From: an uncultured Clostridia bacterium
GTDB taxonomy: Bacteria > Bacillota > Clostridia > Lachnospirales > Lachnospiraceae
DNA length: 64,000 bases
Direction of reading: 5' to 3'
Assembly: GCA_947643415.1 (NCBI GenBank)
Contig: CANRWA010000004.1
Location: forward strand, 1-64,000
The notes below the pieces were generated by a model. That model ran no database searches. It was not told the DNA's origin and saw nothing but the letters and a program-made list of their open reading frames with translations. Shown piece by piece: positions 8,420-16,499 of this stretch (the stretch's first letter is position 1; every line of letters starts with the position of its first letter). The position numbers were made by a program, and so were the translations under genes.

Positions 8420-9406
8420 ATGAGCATCAGAATTGGAATTATAGGATATGGAAATCTGGGAAGAGGGGTGGAGTGTGCCATCCGACAGAATGAGGACATG
8501 GAACTGGCAGCGGTATTCACCCGCAGGGATCCGGCTTCTCTTTCCATCCTTACAGAGGGGGCAGCCGTTTGTAATGTGTCAGATGCGCCAGACTGGAAGG
8601 ATAAGATCGATGTTATGATATTGTGTGGCGGAAGTGCCACGGATCTGCCTGAGCAGACCCCGGAGTATGTGAAATATTTCAACGTGATAGACAGCTTTGA
8701 CACCCATGCGAAGATTCCAGAGCATTATGCGAAAGTAGATGCAGCGGCGAAAGAGAACTCCCATGTGGGGATCATCTCTGTGGGCTGGGATCCGGGGCTG
8801 TTTTCCCTGAACCGCCTGTACGGCAATGTTATTCTGCCAGAGGGGAGTGACTACACTTTCTGGGGTAAGGGAGTGAGCCAGGGACATTCCGATGCCATCC
8901 GCCGCATTGAGGGAGTGAAGAATGCGAAGCAATATACCATTCCGATAGAGAGTGCCCTGGAGGCAGTGCGTTCTGGCAGCGAGCCGGAATTTACCACGAG
9001 GGAGAAACATACAAGAGAATGCTTCGTTGTACTGGAAGAGGGCGCAGATGCGGCAAAGGTAGAGCAGGAGATCAAGACGATGCCGAATTATTTTGCTGAT
9101 TATGACACCACCGTTCATTTTATCAGTGAAGAAGAACTGCTGGCGGAACACAGTGGTATTCCTCATGGTGGATTTGTATTGAGAAGCGGTGTGACAGGAC
9201 TGAATAAGGAAAATAAGCATCTGGTGGAGTATCGGCTGAAACTGGATTCCAATCCGGAATTTACCTCCAGTGTTCTGGCAGCATATGCGAGGGCAGCCCA
9301 TCGTCTGGCGAAGGAAGGACAGAGTGGCTGTAAGACAGTATTTGATATCGCTCCGGCGTATCTCAGCCCAAAGAGTGGGGAAGAACTGAGGGCGGAACTG
9401 TTATAG
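8420..9406 (+). CDS. ddh: meso-Diaminopimelate D-dehydrogenase
   Basis: This NADPH-dependent enzyme interconverts L-2-amino-6-oxopimelate (tetrahydrodipicolinate) and meso-diaminopimelate, giving a one-step route to the peptidoglycan and lysine precursor. The 328-residue product has an N-terminal Rossmann motif (IGIIGYGNLGRGVE), the family segments FTRRDP, VMILCGGSATDLP and SVGWDPGLFSLNR, and the substrate-domain signature GKGVSQGHSDAIRRIEGV. Length matches the family. The start at 8420 is chosen over an earlier in-frame codon because GGAGGA lies 7 bases upstream and the protein then begins MSIRIGII. It has its own promoter and a strong downstream terminator, so it is monocistronic. Confidence 0.95.
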   Translation: MSIRIGIIGYGNLGRGVECAIRQNEDMELAAVFTRRDPASLSILTEGAAVCNVSDAPDWKDKIDVMILCGGSATDLPEQTPEYVKYFNVIDSFDTHAKIPEHYAKVDAAAKENSHVGIISVGWDPGLFSLNRLYGNVILPEGSDYTFWGKGVSQGHSDAIRRIEGVKNAKQYTIPIESALEAVRSGSEPEFTTREKHTRECFVVLEEGADAAKVEQEIKTMPNYFADYDTTVHFISEEELLAEHSGIPHGGFVLRSGVTGLNKENKHLVEYRLKLDSNPEFTSSVLAAYARAAHRLAKEGQSGCKTVFDIAPAYLSPKSGEELRAELL

Positions 9407-9441
9407 GCAGATACTATGCTGCAGCGAAATGAGGCATGACA

Positions 9442-9476
9442 AAAAGAAGATTAGCTCAATGGCTTAATCTTCTTTT
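9442..9476. terminator. Bidirectional terminator between ddh and the sanA-like gene
   Basis: AAGAAGATTAGC pairs with GCTTAATCTTCTT around a short loop, with A-rich and T-rich flanks on both sides, as expected for a terminator shared by convergent genes. Confidence 0.85.
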
Positions 9477-9490
9477 TTCATTTCCAGTTC

Positions 9491-10183
9491 CTAATCGTTC
9501 GTTGCAGTGCCTGTGCCGCTGATGGGAATTCTGTCCCCCAGATAGGTTGGTTCTGGCTGGATCATCAGATTGAAAAATTCTTTTGTCCGTGCCAGTTTTT
9601 CTCTTACTTCCAGCATCCAGCTATTCTGGTATTTTGTGGCAACAGAGGGTGTTCCATATACCGTAAGTCCCAGCTTCTTTGCAGCGTATACGGCACGGTA
9701 TTCGTGGTAGGGCTGTGTCACGATGGCGAGGCTTTTTACTTCAAAGATTTCACGGGCACGGTAGACAGATTCATAAGTAGAAAATCCGGCGTGATCCATG
9801 AAAATATCACTTTCCGGTACTCCAGCATCCATGGCGTACTGTTTCATTGCCGCCACTTCGTTATAGCCTGTTCTGCCGTGGTCTCCAGACATGAGGAGGC
9901 GGTGGGAGACTCCTTTTTTGTATAGTTCGATTCCCCGGTTCAGGCGGTCAGTGAGAATGAGGCTGGGAGTACCCTCTTTTGTAAGGCCAGCACCCAGTAT
10001 AAGGATACAGTCTACGTTAGGAAGCTGACTGAACTCATCTTCTTCATAGATCAAATCTGCTACACTGGTCTTTATGTAACTGCTGATCCCAAGTATCCCG
10101 ACTCCCCCGGCAAATCCAAGTACTGTCAGGATTAAAAGGATTCTTTTTGCCCATCGGTATTTTCCAAACCATATTTTTCTCAT
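9491..10183 (-). CDS. SanA/YdcF-like DUF218 membrane-anchored protein
   Basis: The product has a single N-terminal membrane anchor (about residues 13-37) and a soluble extracytoplasmic DUF218 domain. Family hallmarks are present: DCILILGAG, LTDRLNRGIELYKKG, LLMSGDHGRTGYNEVAAMKQYA, the D-HAGFSTYESVYRA segment, and VTQPYHEYRAVYAAKKLG. SanA-type proteins affect envelope permeability and vancomycin sensitivity in enteric bacteria; the reaction is not established. The start at 10183 (MRKIWFGKYRW) follows GGGAGGACACA, better than the upstream in-frame codon at 10207. It is transcribed toward ddh and ends at the shared terminator. Confidence 0.85.
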   Translation of the reverse strand: MRKIWFGKYRWAKRILLILTVLGFAGGVGILGISSYIKTSVADLIYEEDEFSQLPNVDCILILGAGLTKEGTPSLILTDRLNRGIELYKKGVSHRLLMSGDHGRTGYNEVAAMKQYAMDAGVPESDIFMDHAGFSTYESVYRAREIFEVKSLAIVTQPYHEYRAVYAAKKLGLTVYGTPSVATKYQNSWMLEVREKLARTKEFFNLMIQPEPTYLGDRIPISGTGTATND

Positions 10184-10298
10184 TGTGTCCTCCCTGATTT
10201 TTCCCACCTGTAACTTGCTGCGGGGTAGTTGACTATTTACATCTGTTTCTGAAAGAATTATAATATTTTCAGAATATGAAAGAAAGATTCCTTTTTTC

Positions 10299-10516
10299 TT
10301 AATATGATGTTGGGGTCAAAAGGTATTTTGCCCCCAACGGATGCCATACGCACGACTACATTGCTTCGCAATTCCCGTCGTGCTAAAAACATTCGCATTC
10401 CGCTGATTTTCAATGAAAATCGCTACATGCTCATGTTTTGGCGGTCCTCAGGTAAAATTGTGCTTTCGTGCAAGCACGAGCACAATTTATACCTTTTGAC
10501 CTTGGCATCTTAATAT
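10299..10516. mobile_element. MITE-like element, copy 1, with target duplication
   Basis: The element (10306-10509, 204 bp) begins GATGTTGGGGTCAAAAGGTAT, and its other end, read in reverse complement, is the same save for three bases near the tip: GATGCCAAGGTCAAAAGGTAT. It is flanked on both sides by TTAATAT (10299-10305 and 10510-10516), a 7-bp target duplication. An inner hairpin pairs AAATTGTGC...CGTGC with GCACGA...GCACAATTT (about 10455-10490). A 69-codon frame spans it but has no ribosome binding site, so I treat it as non-coding. A second copy at 34794-34991 has a different 7-bp duplication. The transposase must be supplied in trans. Confidence 0.85.
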
Positions 10517-10588
10517 TATAGCATGGCAGGATTTGGGTGTCAAAAGTTCATTTCAGTACAACGGGCAGCAACAAGGGAGGGAAAGGCA

Positions 10589-11272
10589 ATGTATCGGATT
10601 TATATGATAGAGGATGACACGGGCATATTAGAGGCGGTAAAAACAAGAGGGGAGAAATGGGATCTGGAGATCTTTGGTGTAAAAAACTACAGGGAGGTCC
10701 TTTCTGAGTTTTCTGAGATCCAGCCCCATCTGGTCATAATGGATATCGGGCTCCCTTCCTTTGATGGATATCACTGGTGTACAGAGATCCGCAAGATATC
10801 ACATGTCCCGATTCTTTTTCTGTCCTCTGTTTCAGATAACATCAATATGGTCATGGCTATGAACATGGGAGGTGATGATTTTGTTGCCAAACCATTTGAT
10901 TGCGATGTGCTGATCGCAAAGATTCAGGCACTTTTGCGCCGGACCTATGATTTTTCCGGGACGGTACCAGTACTGGAACATAGGGGAGCCGTCCTTAACA
11001 GGGAAAGCTGCAGACTTGTCTACCAGAATACTATCATAGAACTCACCAAAAATGAAAATCGGATCTTATCCCTGCTTATGGAGAACAAAGGACAGATTGT
11101 AAGCCGGGAACGTCTCATGGATACCCTGTGGGAATCTGACTGCTATGTGGATGACAATACATTGACGGTCAATGTGAACCGTCTTCGGAAGAAACTGGAG
11201 ACGAATGGGCTTGCTGATTTTATTCGAACGAAATTTGGTGTTGGATATTATATCGGGGAGGCGGCATCATGA
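10589..11272 (+). CDS. BceR-type OmpR-family response regulator
   Basis: A 227-residue two-domain regulator. The receiver domain has the acidic pocket (IEDD near the N-terminus), the phospho-acceptor Asp in HLVIMDIGLP (about residue 54), the switch Ser in LFLSS and the Lys in VAKPFD. The C-terminal half is an OmpR/PhoB winged helix (ELTKNENRILSLLM, NTLTVNVNRLRKKLE, VGYYI). The start at 10589 is preceded by GGGAGGGAAAGG; the upstream in-frame codon at 10523 lies next to the MITE and lacks a site. Its stop overlaps the kinase start (ATGA). With the downstream transporter it forms a peptide-antibiotic sensing module and probably acts at the box at 13391. Confidence 0.9.
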   Translation: MYRIYMIEDDTGILEAVKTRGEKWDLEIFGVKNYREVLSEFSEIQPHLVIMDIGLPSFDGYHWCTEIRKISHVPILFLSSVSDNINMVMAMNMGGDDFVAKPFDCDVLIAKIQALLRRTYDFSGTVPVLEHRGAVLNRESCRLVYQNTIIELTKNENRILSLLMENKGQIVSRERLMDTLWESDCYVDDNTLTVNVNRLRKKLETNGLADFIRTKFGVGYYIGEAAS

Positions 11273-12297
11273 GATTTATCTTTCGGTATCTGGGACAACA
11301 CAGGGGCATGATTCTGATGCAGTTATCATTTGTATTTATCTTTGCTGTTATTTTCCGGCTGTATCATCTTCCGGCTGCTGCTGTTCTTTACCCTGCACTG
11401 GTTTGTTTTCTGATAGGTGGCCTGTTTGCCTGCCGTTCTATGTACATGGCATATCAAAAGCACAAAAAGCTGACCGCACTGTATTCCCTGCCAGCCCATG
11501 TATTGATGGATTCCATGGGGAAATGCAGGACATGGGAGGAAGAAGATTACCAACGGATCATTCAGAAGCTGTGCCTGGAAATGCAGCAGCTAAATGACCA
11601 TATGGCAGATTCTTATCATGAGATGACAGAATATTTTACTATGTGGGTGCATCAGATCAAGACTCCCATCACATCCATGTGGCTGTATCTTGAACCAGAA
11701 GATACTAAATTGTCCCGGAGGATTATGTCTGATCTTCTGCGCATCGAGCAGTATGTGGAGATGGTCCTGACTTATGTGAAGATGGGTTCGGAATCAACAG
11801 ACTATGTCTTCCGTACTGTGGATATTGATCAGATTCTACGGGAAAATATACGGAGGTTTCGTGGTGATTTTATCATGAAGAAATTAAAACTGGTCTTTCA
11901 CCCATCAGGTAAAATGGTAGTGTCAGACGAAAAGTGGCTGTCTTTTGTTATCGGACAAGTTCTCTCTAATGCACTGAAATATACAAGTGAAGGATCTGTC
12001 ACAATATCCATGGAGGAATCGGATACCCTCTGTATCTGTGATACCGGAATCGGCATAGCAGCAGAGGATATTCCGCGCATTTTTGAAAAAGGATATACAG
12101 GCGGAAACGGCCGTGCGTATAAGCGTGCCAGTGGGCTGGGGCTGTATCTGTGCAGGCAGATCTGTGACCGTCTGGGGCATACGATATCCATTACCTCAGA
12201 GGCGGAGAAGGGGACTACAGTGAGGATTGGACTGGGCAGGGATAACTTTGCATGCAGCTCAACGATGTTAATTGGAAAGGGGAATAAGAGTAGATGA
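11269..12297 (+). CDS. BceS-type intramembrane-sensing histidine kinase
   Basis: The 342-residue kinase has two closely spaced N-terminal transmembrane helices (about residues 14-60) with almost no extracellular loop, the hallmark of kinases that sense flux through a BceAB-type transporter rather than binding a ligand directly. The H-box is FTMWVHQIKTPITSMWL (His about residue 130); the ATPase domain has QVLSNALKYTSEG (N box), DTGIGIAAEDIPRIFEKGYTG (G1/F boxes) and SGLGLYL (G2). The C-terminal tail (ACSSTMLIGKGNKSR) runs past the usual end. It overlaps the regulator by 4 bases upstream and the TPR gene by 4 bases downstream, so the three are translationally coupled. Confidence 0.9.
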   Translation: MRFIFRYLGQHRGMILMQLSFVFIFAVIFRLYHLPAAAVLYPALVCFLIGGLFACRSMYMAYQKHKKLTALYSLPAHVLMDSMGKCRTWEEEDYQRIIQKLCLEMQQLNDHMADSYHEMTEYFTMWVHQIKTPITSMWLYLEPEDTKLSRRIMSDLLRIEQYVEMVLTYVKMGSESTDYVFRTVDIDQILRENIRRFRGDFIMKKLKLVFHPSGKMVVSDEKWLSFVIGQVLSNALKYTSEGSVTISMEESDTLCICDTGIGIAAEDIPRIFEKGYTGGNGRAYKRASGLGLYLCRQICDRLGHTISITSEAEKGTTVRIGLGRDNFACSSTMLIGKGNKSR

Positions 12298-13361
12298 ATT
12301 TGGATCAACAGGAAAGACAGCTGTTTAGTAAGGAAATGGATGAATTACAGGTGCGAAGAAAGGCGGCTGACCGGAACCAATATGGACCGCTAATAGAAAA
12401 AGCAAACGAACTGTTACAAAAATGTCTGGCAGATGAAGTGGAGATGGACAGAGGAGATGCTTCTCTCTCTGAACTTTATTATTTGACAGCGGAATTATTA
12501 TTTGCCAGTGACCTGGCAGCCAGGGCTGTTACACATGTAAGAAGCCTTGGGCATGAAACAGAGATTGAGGAATATTATAATAAGGCAATTGAGCTCCAGG
12601 ATAAAGAAGAATATTCTTATGCGCTCTGGAACTTCCTATCTACAGCGGACCGCAGGGAAGAGGGCATTGCCGCGCTGGAACGTTTTATCCAGCGCACGGG
12701 CGGTACTGCCAAAGTGCTTGCGAGGGCAGCAGAATATATTCTGATGTATGCAGATTCAGAAGACAGCATAACAATTCAGAGATCACTTGATTATTTTTAC
12801 CAGGCCATTGAAAAAGAGCCTGACCGATATGAGACATACTGGTCTTTCTGGACCGATTTGGAGGAGGCAGTGGATGTGTGCCCCCGCCTGTTTAAAGAAT
12901 CAGTATTGTGCCTGGAGAAACTGATTGAACTTTCTCTGCCAGAGGATTCTGAAAACCATGATACCCTGGGGAACCGTTATCTGGATCTGGCTGTCACATA
13001 TAATAAAATGAAAGAATACGAAAAGGCATATGAAGCAGCAAAAAAAGGCCTGGCTGTCTGTGGTGATTCCGATTATGGAATTAAGCTGATGATGGATATA
13101 TTGAATAACAGGATTTCTGCTTTAAGTAATAATCCCGACCATGATAAAATCCGTGCTGGATTGTACTTTGAACTTGCACATTGCTATCATATTACAAACC
13201 AGCCGGAATTAGCAGGAAAGTATTATCTTGCTATGGATAAGGCGCGTGATCTGGTTCCTCCCCAGTATAAAGATGAATTTATTCTATATTATAAAGCTGC
13301 GGATCAGTCACTTTGGGGAAAAATAAAAAGATGGTTGAGAGCATTATTAAAAATGCGATAG
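12294..13361 (+). CDS. TPR-repeat cytoplasmic protein in the Bce-type operon
   Basis: A 355-residue soluble protein, charged and helical, with no signal peptide or membrane segment. TPR-like helix pairs are visible in the C-terminal half: LGNRYLDLAVTYNKMKEYEKAYEAAKKGL and LYFELAHCYHITNQPELAGKYYLAMDKA; the central part (YYNKAIELQDKEEYSYALWNFLSTA) is similar. The start overlaps the kinase stop (ATGA). Standard BceRS-BceAB loci do not carry such a gene, so it may be a scaffold or modulator linking kinase and transporter (inference). It might also be an unrelated gene captured into the operon. No catalytic motif was seen. Confidence 0.8.
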   Translation: MNLDQQERQLFSKEMDELQVRRKAADRNQYGPLIEKANELLQKCLADEVEMDRGDASLSELYYLTAELLFASDLAARAVTHVRSLGHETEIEEYYNKAIELQDKEEYSYALWNFLSTADRREEGIAALERFIQRTGGTAKVLARAAEYILMYADSEDSITIQRSLDYFYQAIEKEPDRYETYWSFWTDLEEAVDVCPRLFKESVLCLEKLIELSLPEDSENHDTLGNRYLDLAVTYNKMKEYEKAYEAAKKGLAVCGDSDYGIKLMMDILNNRISALSNNPDHDKIRAGLYFELAHCYHITNQPELAGKYYLAMDKARDLVPPQYKDEFILYYKAADQSLWGKIKRWLRALLKMR

Positions 13362-13390
13362 GGAAAGAGATGAAATTATCTTTCCCAACC

Positions 13391-13404
13391 TTACAAAACT
13401 GTAA
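13391..13404 (+). promoter_or_regulatory. BceR-type operator upstream of the ABC transporter
   Basis: TTACA-AAAC-TGTAA matches exactly the TNACA-N4-TGTAA inverted repeat described for BceR-like regulators. It lies about 30 bases before a weak -35 (TGGAAT, 13435), with TACAAT (13458-13463) 17 bases further on. That is the expected arrangement for activation of a bceAB-type operon by its own regulator. Confidence 0.75.
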
Positions 13405-13434
13405 CAATTCAGAGAGAAATGTAAGCCAATTCAA

Positions 13435-13463
13435 TGGAATACATTTCTTTTTTTCGCTACAAT
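13435..13463 (+). promoter_or_regulatory. Regulated promoter of the bceAB-like genes
   Basis: TGGAAT-N17-TACAAT: a good -10 with a poor -35, consistent with dependence on an activator bound at the operator just upstream. Confidence 0.5.
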
Positions 13464-13515
13464 AAATACGAAGAATTCTTTGAAGCGGTAAAACATGTGT
13501 GAATGGAGGGAAAGT

Positions 13516-14280
13516 ATGAGTATATTAGAGGTTAATTCATTAAAAAAAGTATACACCACCCGTTTCGGTTCGAATCAGGTCACAGCTCTTCGCAATGTAA
13601 ATTTTTCTGTGGAAGAGGGAGAATATGTGGCGATCATGGGAGAGTCGGGATCAGGAAAAACTACACTGCTCAATATTCTTGCAGCACTGGATCAGCCAAC
13701 AGGTGGTTCTGTATTATTAAATGGGGAAGAACTCACTCAGCTTCCAGAACGGAAGCTTGCCGAATTCCGCAGGAATAATCTGGGATTTGTGTTTCAGGAC
13801 TTTAATCTTCTGGATACCTTTACGCTGGAAGATAATATCTATCTTCCCCTGGTGCTTGCGGGTGAGTCTTATCAGGAGATGAAAACAAAGCTTATGCCCA
13901 TTGCACAGATGCTTGGAATCCAGGATCTATTGCAGAAATATCCCTATGAGGTATCTGGTGGGCAGAAACAGAGGGCAGCGGTTGCCAGGGCACTGATCAC
14001 CGATCCGCATCTTATTCTGGCGGATGAGCCGACAGGCGCTCTCGATTCCCGTGCTTCCGACGAACTTCTGCGCCTTTTTGCACAGGTGAACCAGTCAGGA
14101 CAGACAATTCTGATGGTGACACACTCGACTGCGGCAGCAAGCCGGGCGAACCGTGTCCTCTTTATCAAGGATGGTGAGGTGTTTCATCAGATCTACCGCA
14201 TGAATGACAGCGATGAGACATTATACCAGAAGATAGCAGATACACTGACAATTCTTATGACAGGTGGTGATGGCAGATGA
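13516..14280 (+). CDS. BceA-type ABC transporter ATP-binding protein
   Basis: The 254-residue ATPase powers a Bce-type transporter that removes cell-wall-active peptides from their lipid targets. Walker A is GESGSGKTT (about residue 39), the Q-loop is FVFQDFNLLD, the signature is VSGGQKQR, Walker B is LILADEPTGALDS and the switch His is in VTHS. The start at 13516 (MSILEVNSL) is preceded by GGAGGGAAAG; the in-frame ATG at 13495 is upstream of that site. The stop overlaps the permease start (ATGA). Its own regulated promoter separates it from the upstream regulator genes. Confidence 0.93.
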   Translation: MSILEVNSLKKVYTTRFGSNQVTALRNVNFSVEEGEYVAIMGESGSGKTTLLNILAALDQPTGGSVLLNGEELTQLPERKLAEFRRNNLGFVFQDFNLLDTFTLEDNIYLPLVLAGESYQEMKTKLMPIAQMLGIQDLLQKYPYEVSGGQKQRAAVARALITDPHLILADEPTGALDSRASDELLRLFAQVNQSGQTILMVTHSTAAASRANRVLFIKDGEVFHQIYRMNDSDETLYQKIADTLTILMTGGDGR

Positions 14281-16349
14281 AACGGTGGATGTATGCTAAG
14301 TTTGCATGGATTGATATCAGAAAAAATAAGCAGTTATATTATCCTTACCTCCTTGCCTGCATTACCATGGTTATGGTATTTTATATCTTTGGCTTTCTGT
14401 CGGCGTCGGATGTGGTTCACAGACTGCCAGGCGGGGAGGCAGTCACAGAGCTGTTTCGTATTGGGGACTGGCTGGTGGGTATCTTCTCTGTTCCATTTCT
14501 GTTTTATACAAACGCAACTCTGATCAAGAGACGGAAGAAAGAATTGGGATTATATAATGTATTGGGGATGAATAAAAAGAATCTCTTCCTTATCTTATTC
14601 TGGGAGGCGCTGATCAGTTATGGTGTCTCAGTGATGGGTGGAATTTTATCAGGAATCGTATTGTCGAAGGCGGCAGAGCTGGGCATCGTCAATATCATGG
14701 GAAAAGAAACCGATTACCAGATCTATGTGGAATGGAAAGGAGTTTTGAATGCGATCCTGGTATTTGCTGTTATTTTTGTGCTGATTCTTTTGAATATGTT
14801 CCGCCAGATCCATAATAACAATCCCATTGAACTGATGCGCAGTGAATCAGCAGGAGAACGCCCCCCCAAAAATCACTGGTTTATTGCCTTGGTCAGTCTT
14901 GGATGTATTGTGGCAGCTTATCTTCTGGCGGCAAGGCTGGATACACCAAGACAGGCGGTTCAGGGCTGCCTTATCATAGCAGCGTTGATTATTCTGGGAA
15001 CGTTCCTGCTGTTTATCTGTGCTTCTGTCGCACTCTGTAGAATCATGAAGAGCAGGAAAAAATATTATTATAAGACTTCCCATTTTGTCACTGTGTCAGC
15101 GATGCAGTATCGGATGAAGCGGAATGGGGCAAGTCTGGCATCTGTCTGTATTCTTGTCACATTGATTCTGGTGACCTTGGTTGCTGCAGTGGGGTTCTAT
15201 GTGGGGTCAGAGAATACCATTCAGGAATATTATCCGTATGACATTGGACTGACGGCAGAGATACCGGCAGAAAAGATAGTGGGTGAGATATCCTCCGGTT
15301 TATTTACAAAGAAATGCCGTCAGGGGATTGAGAAAGTGTCGAAAGGGAAAGATGCCGAGGGAGTGGAAGGCTTTGAGATCCATTCAGTTAATATGCTTGC
15401 GCAGTTATCAGGCGGGAGGATAGACCTGAGTGTGGACATGGCCGGGATAGAAAGTGATCAGATTATCCTGCTCCGTGTCTTGTCTCAAGATGACTATAAG
15501 AGTCTGTGTGGAACTTCACTGGAATTGACTGCGGGAAGAGGGGTGGCAGCAACGGCGGATATACACCAGGAAATCCATGAGATTGTATTGCAAGGTGGTA
15601 CCAAAGTATTGGTGGATGAGATAACGGAAAACATACCCAAAATATCTGCAGCCAGAAAATATGACCAAAGAGTGGATACAGGAAAGATCCGGCAAGTATT
15701 CCTGGTGGTCCCAGATCTTTCATTTTTGAAAAATGAAACTGTCCTGTCCGCCTATATAAAAAATAACGATCTGACATATCAATGGGAATATGATATCAAT
15801 ATGCCGGAGGGGGATAACGGCCAACAGAGGATCTATGAGGCAATGGATGAAAATGCCAAGGGTGCTTTCGGAGCTGAAAGGGAAGTGGAATATAGCTGTT
15901 ATCTGCGGTCAGAAAGGGCAGAACACATGAATGGGCTGTCGGGCGGACTTCTCTTTCTTATGCTGGTACTGATCATAATATTTGTCTTTGTGACAACACT
16001 GATCCTGTATTATAAACAGATCTCCGAGGGATATGAGGATCAGAAACGATTCCTGATTATGCGAAAATTGGGGATGACTAAGAAGGAGATTAAGAAAAGC
16101 ATTCATTCCCAGATACTGACGGTGTTCAGCCTGCCATTGGCCGTGGCAGGGATTCATCTCATATTCACATCACAGATCTTGTATCTAATGCTGCAGTATG
16201 CAGTGATTGATGACAGGCTGTTAGTATATCAGGTGATGAGTGTCAGTTATGTTTTCTTCGCCATTGTGTATTCTCTCGTTTATTTTCTTACGTCCAGGAC
16301 TTATTTTCGGATCGTAGGGCAGACAGCAGACGAAATATCATGCCCCTAG
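14277..16349 (+). CDS. BceB-type ABC transporter permease
   Basis: A 690-residue FtsX-family permease with the Bce layout: one N-terminal helix, groups of helices with the segments LIKRRKKELGLYNVLGMNKKNL and IHNNNPIELMRSESAGERPP, then a large extracellular domain (about residues 320-540) between helices 7 and 8, and three C-terminal helices ending with a second RFLIMRKLGMTKKEI segment. In this family the large domain determines peptide specificity and signals to the BceS kinase. It is translationally coupled to the ATPase gene. Substrate cannot be read from sequence; bacitracin, lantibiotics or defensin-like peptides are usual. Confidence 0.92.
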   Translation: MKRWMYAKFAWIDIRKNKQLYYPYLLACITMVMVFYIFGFLSASDVVHRLPGGEAVTELFRIGDWLVGIFSVPFLFYTNATLIKRRKKELGLYNVLGMNKKNLFLILFWEALISYGVSVMGGILSGIVLSKAAELGIVNIMGKETDYQIYVEWKGVLNAILVFAVIFVLILLNMFRQIHNNNPIELMRSESAGERPPKNHWFIALVSLGCIVAAYLLAARLDTPRQAVQGCLIIAALIILGTFLLFICASVALCRIMKSRKKYYYKTSHFVTVSAMQYRMKRNGASLASVCILVTLILVTLVAAVGFYVGSENTIQEYYPYDIGLTAEIPAEKIVGEISSGLFTKKCRQGIEKVSKGKDAEGVEGFEIHSVNMLAQLSGGRIDLSVDMAGIESDQIILLRVLSQDDYKSLCGTSLELTAGRGVAATADIHQEIHEIVLQGGTKVLVDEITENIPKISAARKYDQRVDTGKIRQVFLVVPDLSFLKNETVLSAYIKNNDLTYQWEYDINMPEGDNGQQRIYEAMDENAKGAFGAEREVEYSCYLRSERAEHMNGLSGGLLFLMLVLIIIFVFVTTLILYYKQISEGYEDQKRFLIMRKLGMTKKEIKKSIHSQILTVFSLPLAVAGIHLIFTSQILYLMLQYAVIDDRLLVYQVMSVSYVFFAIVYSLVYFLTSRTYFRIVGQTADEISCP

Positions 16350-16403
16350 GGGGGATTTTGGGAGATAGGCATTTTGGAGAAAAGATAGATACTCTTACAG
16401 AGG

Positions 16404-16452
16404 TAGCATCCCGAGCCCTGAGAAAGTTTGGATGCTATTTCTTTTGCATTTT
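16404..16452 (+). terminator. Possible terminator after the permease gene
   Basis: TAGCATCC pairs with GGATGCTA across an 18-base loop, followed by TTTCTTTTGCATTTTT. The loop is long, so the call is moderate. Confidence 0.45.
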
Positions 16453-16499
16453 TAAATTTGCTGAGGGCGAATCGGAGTCACACCCGATTACCTTTCTGG

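Noticed and set aside
8579-9301. 240-codon minus-strand frame opposite ddh
   Set aside because: It lies wholly inside the well-supported ddh gene, lacks a ribosome site and has no recognisable domain.
10304-10513. 69-codon frame conserved in both MITE copies
   Set aside because: The frame spans the whole element, including both terminal repeats, has no ribosome site, and copy 2 differs by a six-base deletion; similarity comes from the repeat, not from coding.
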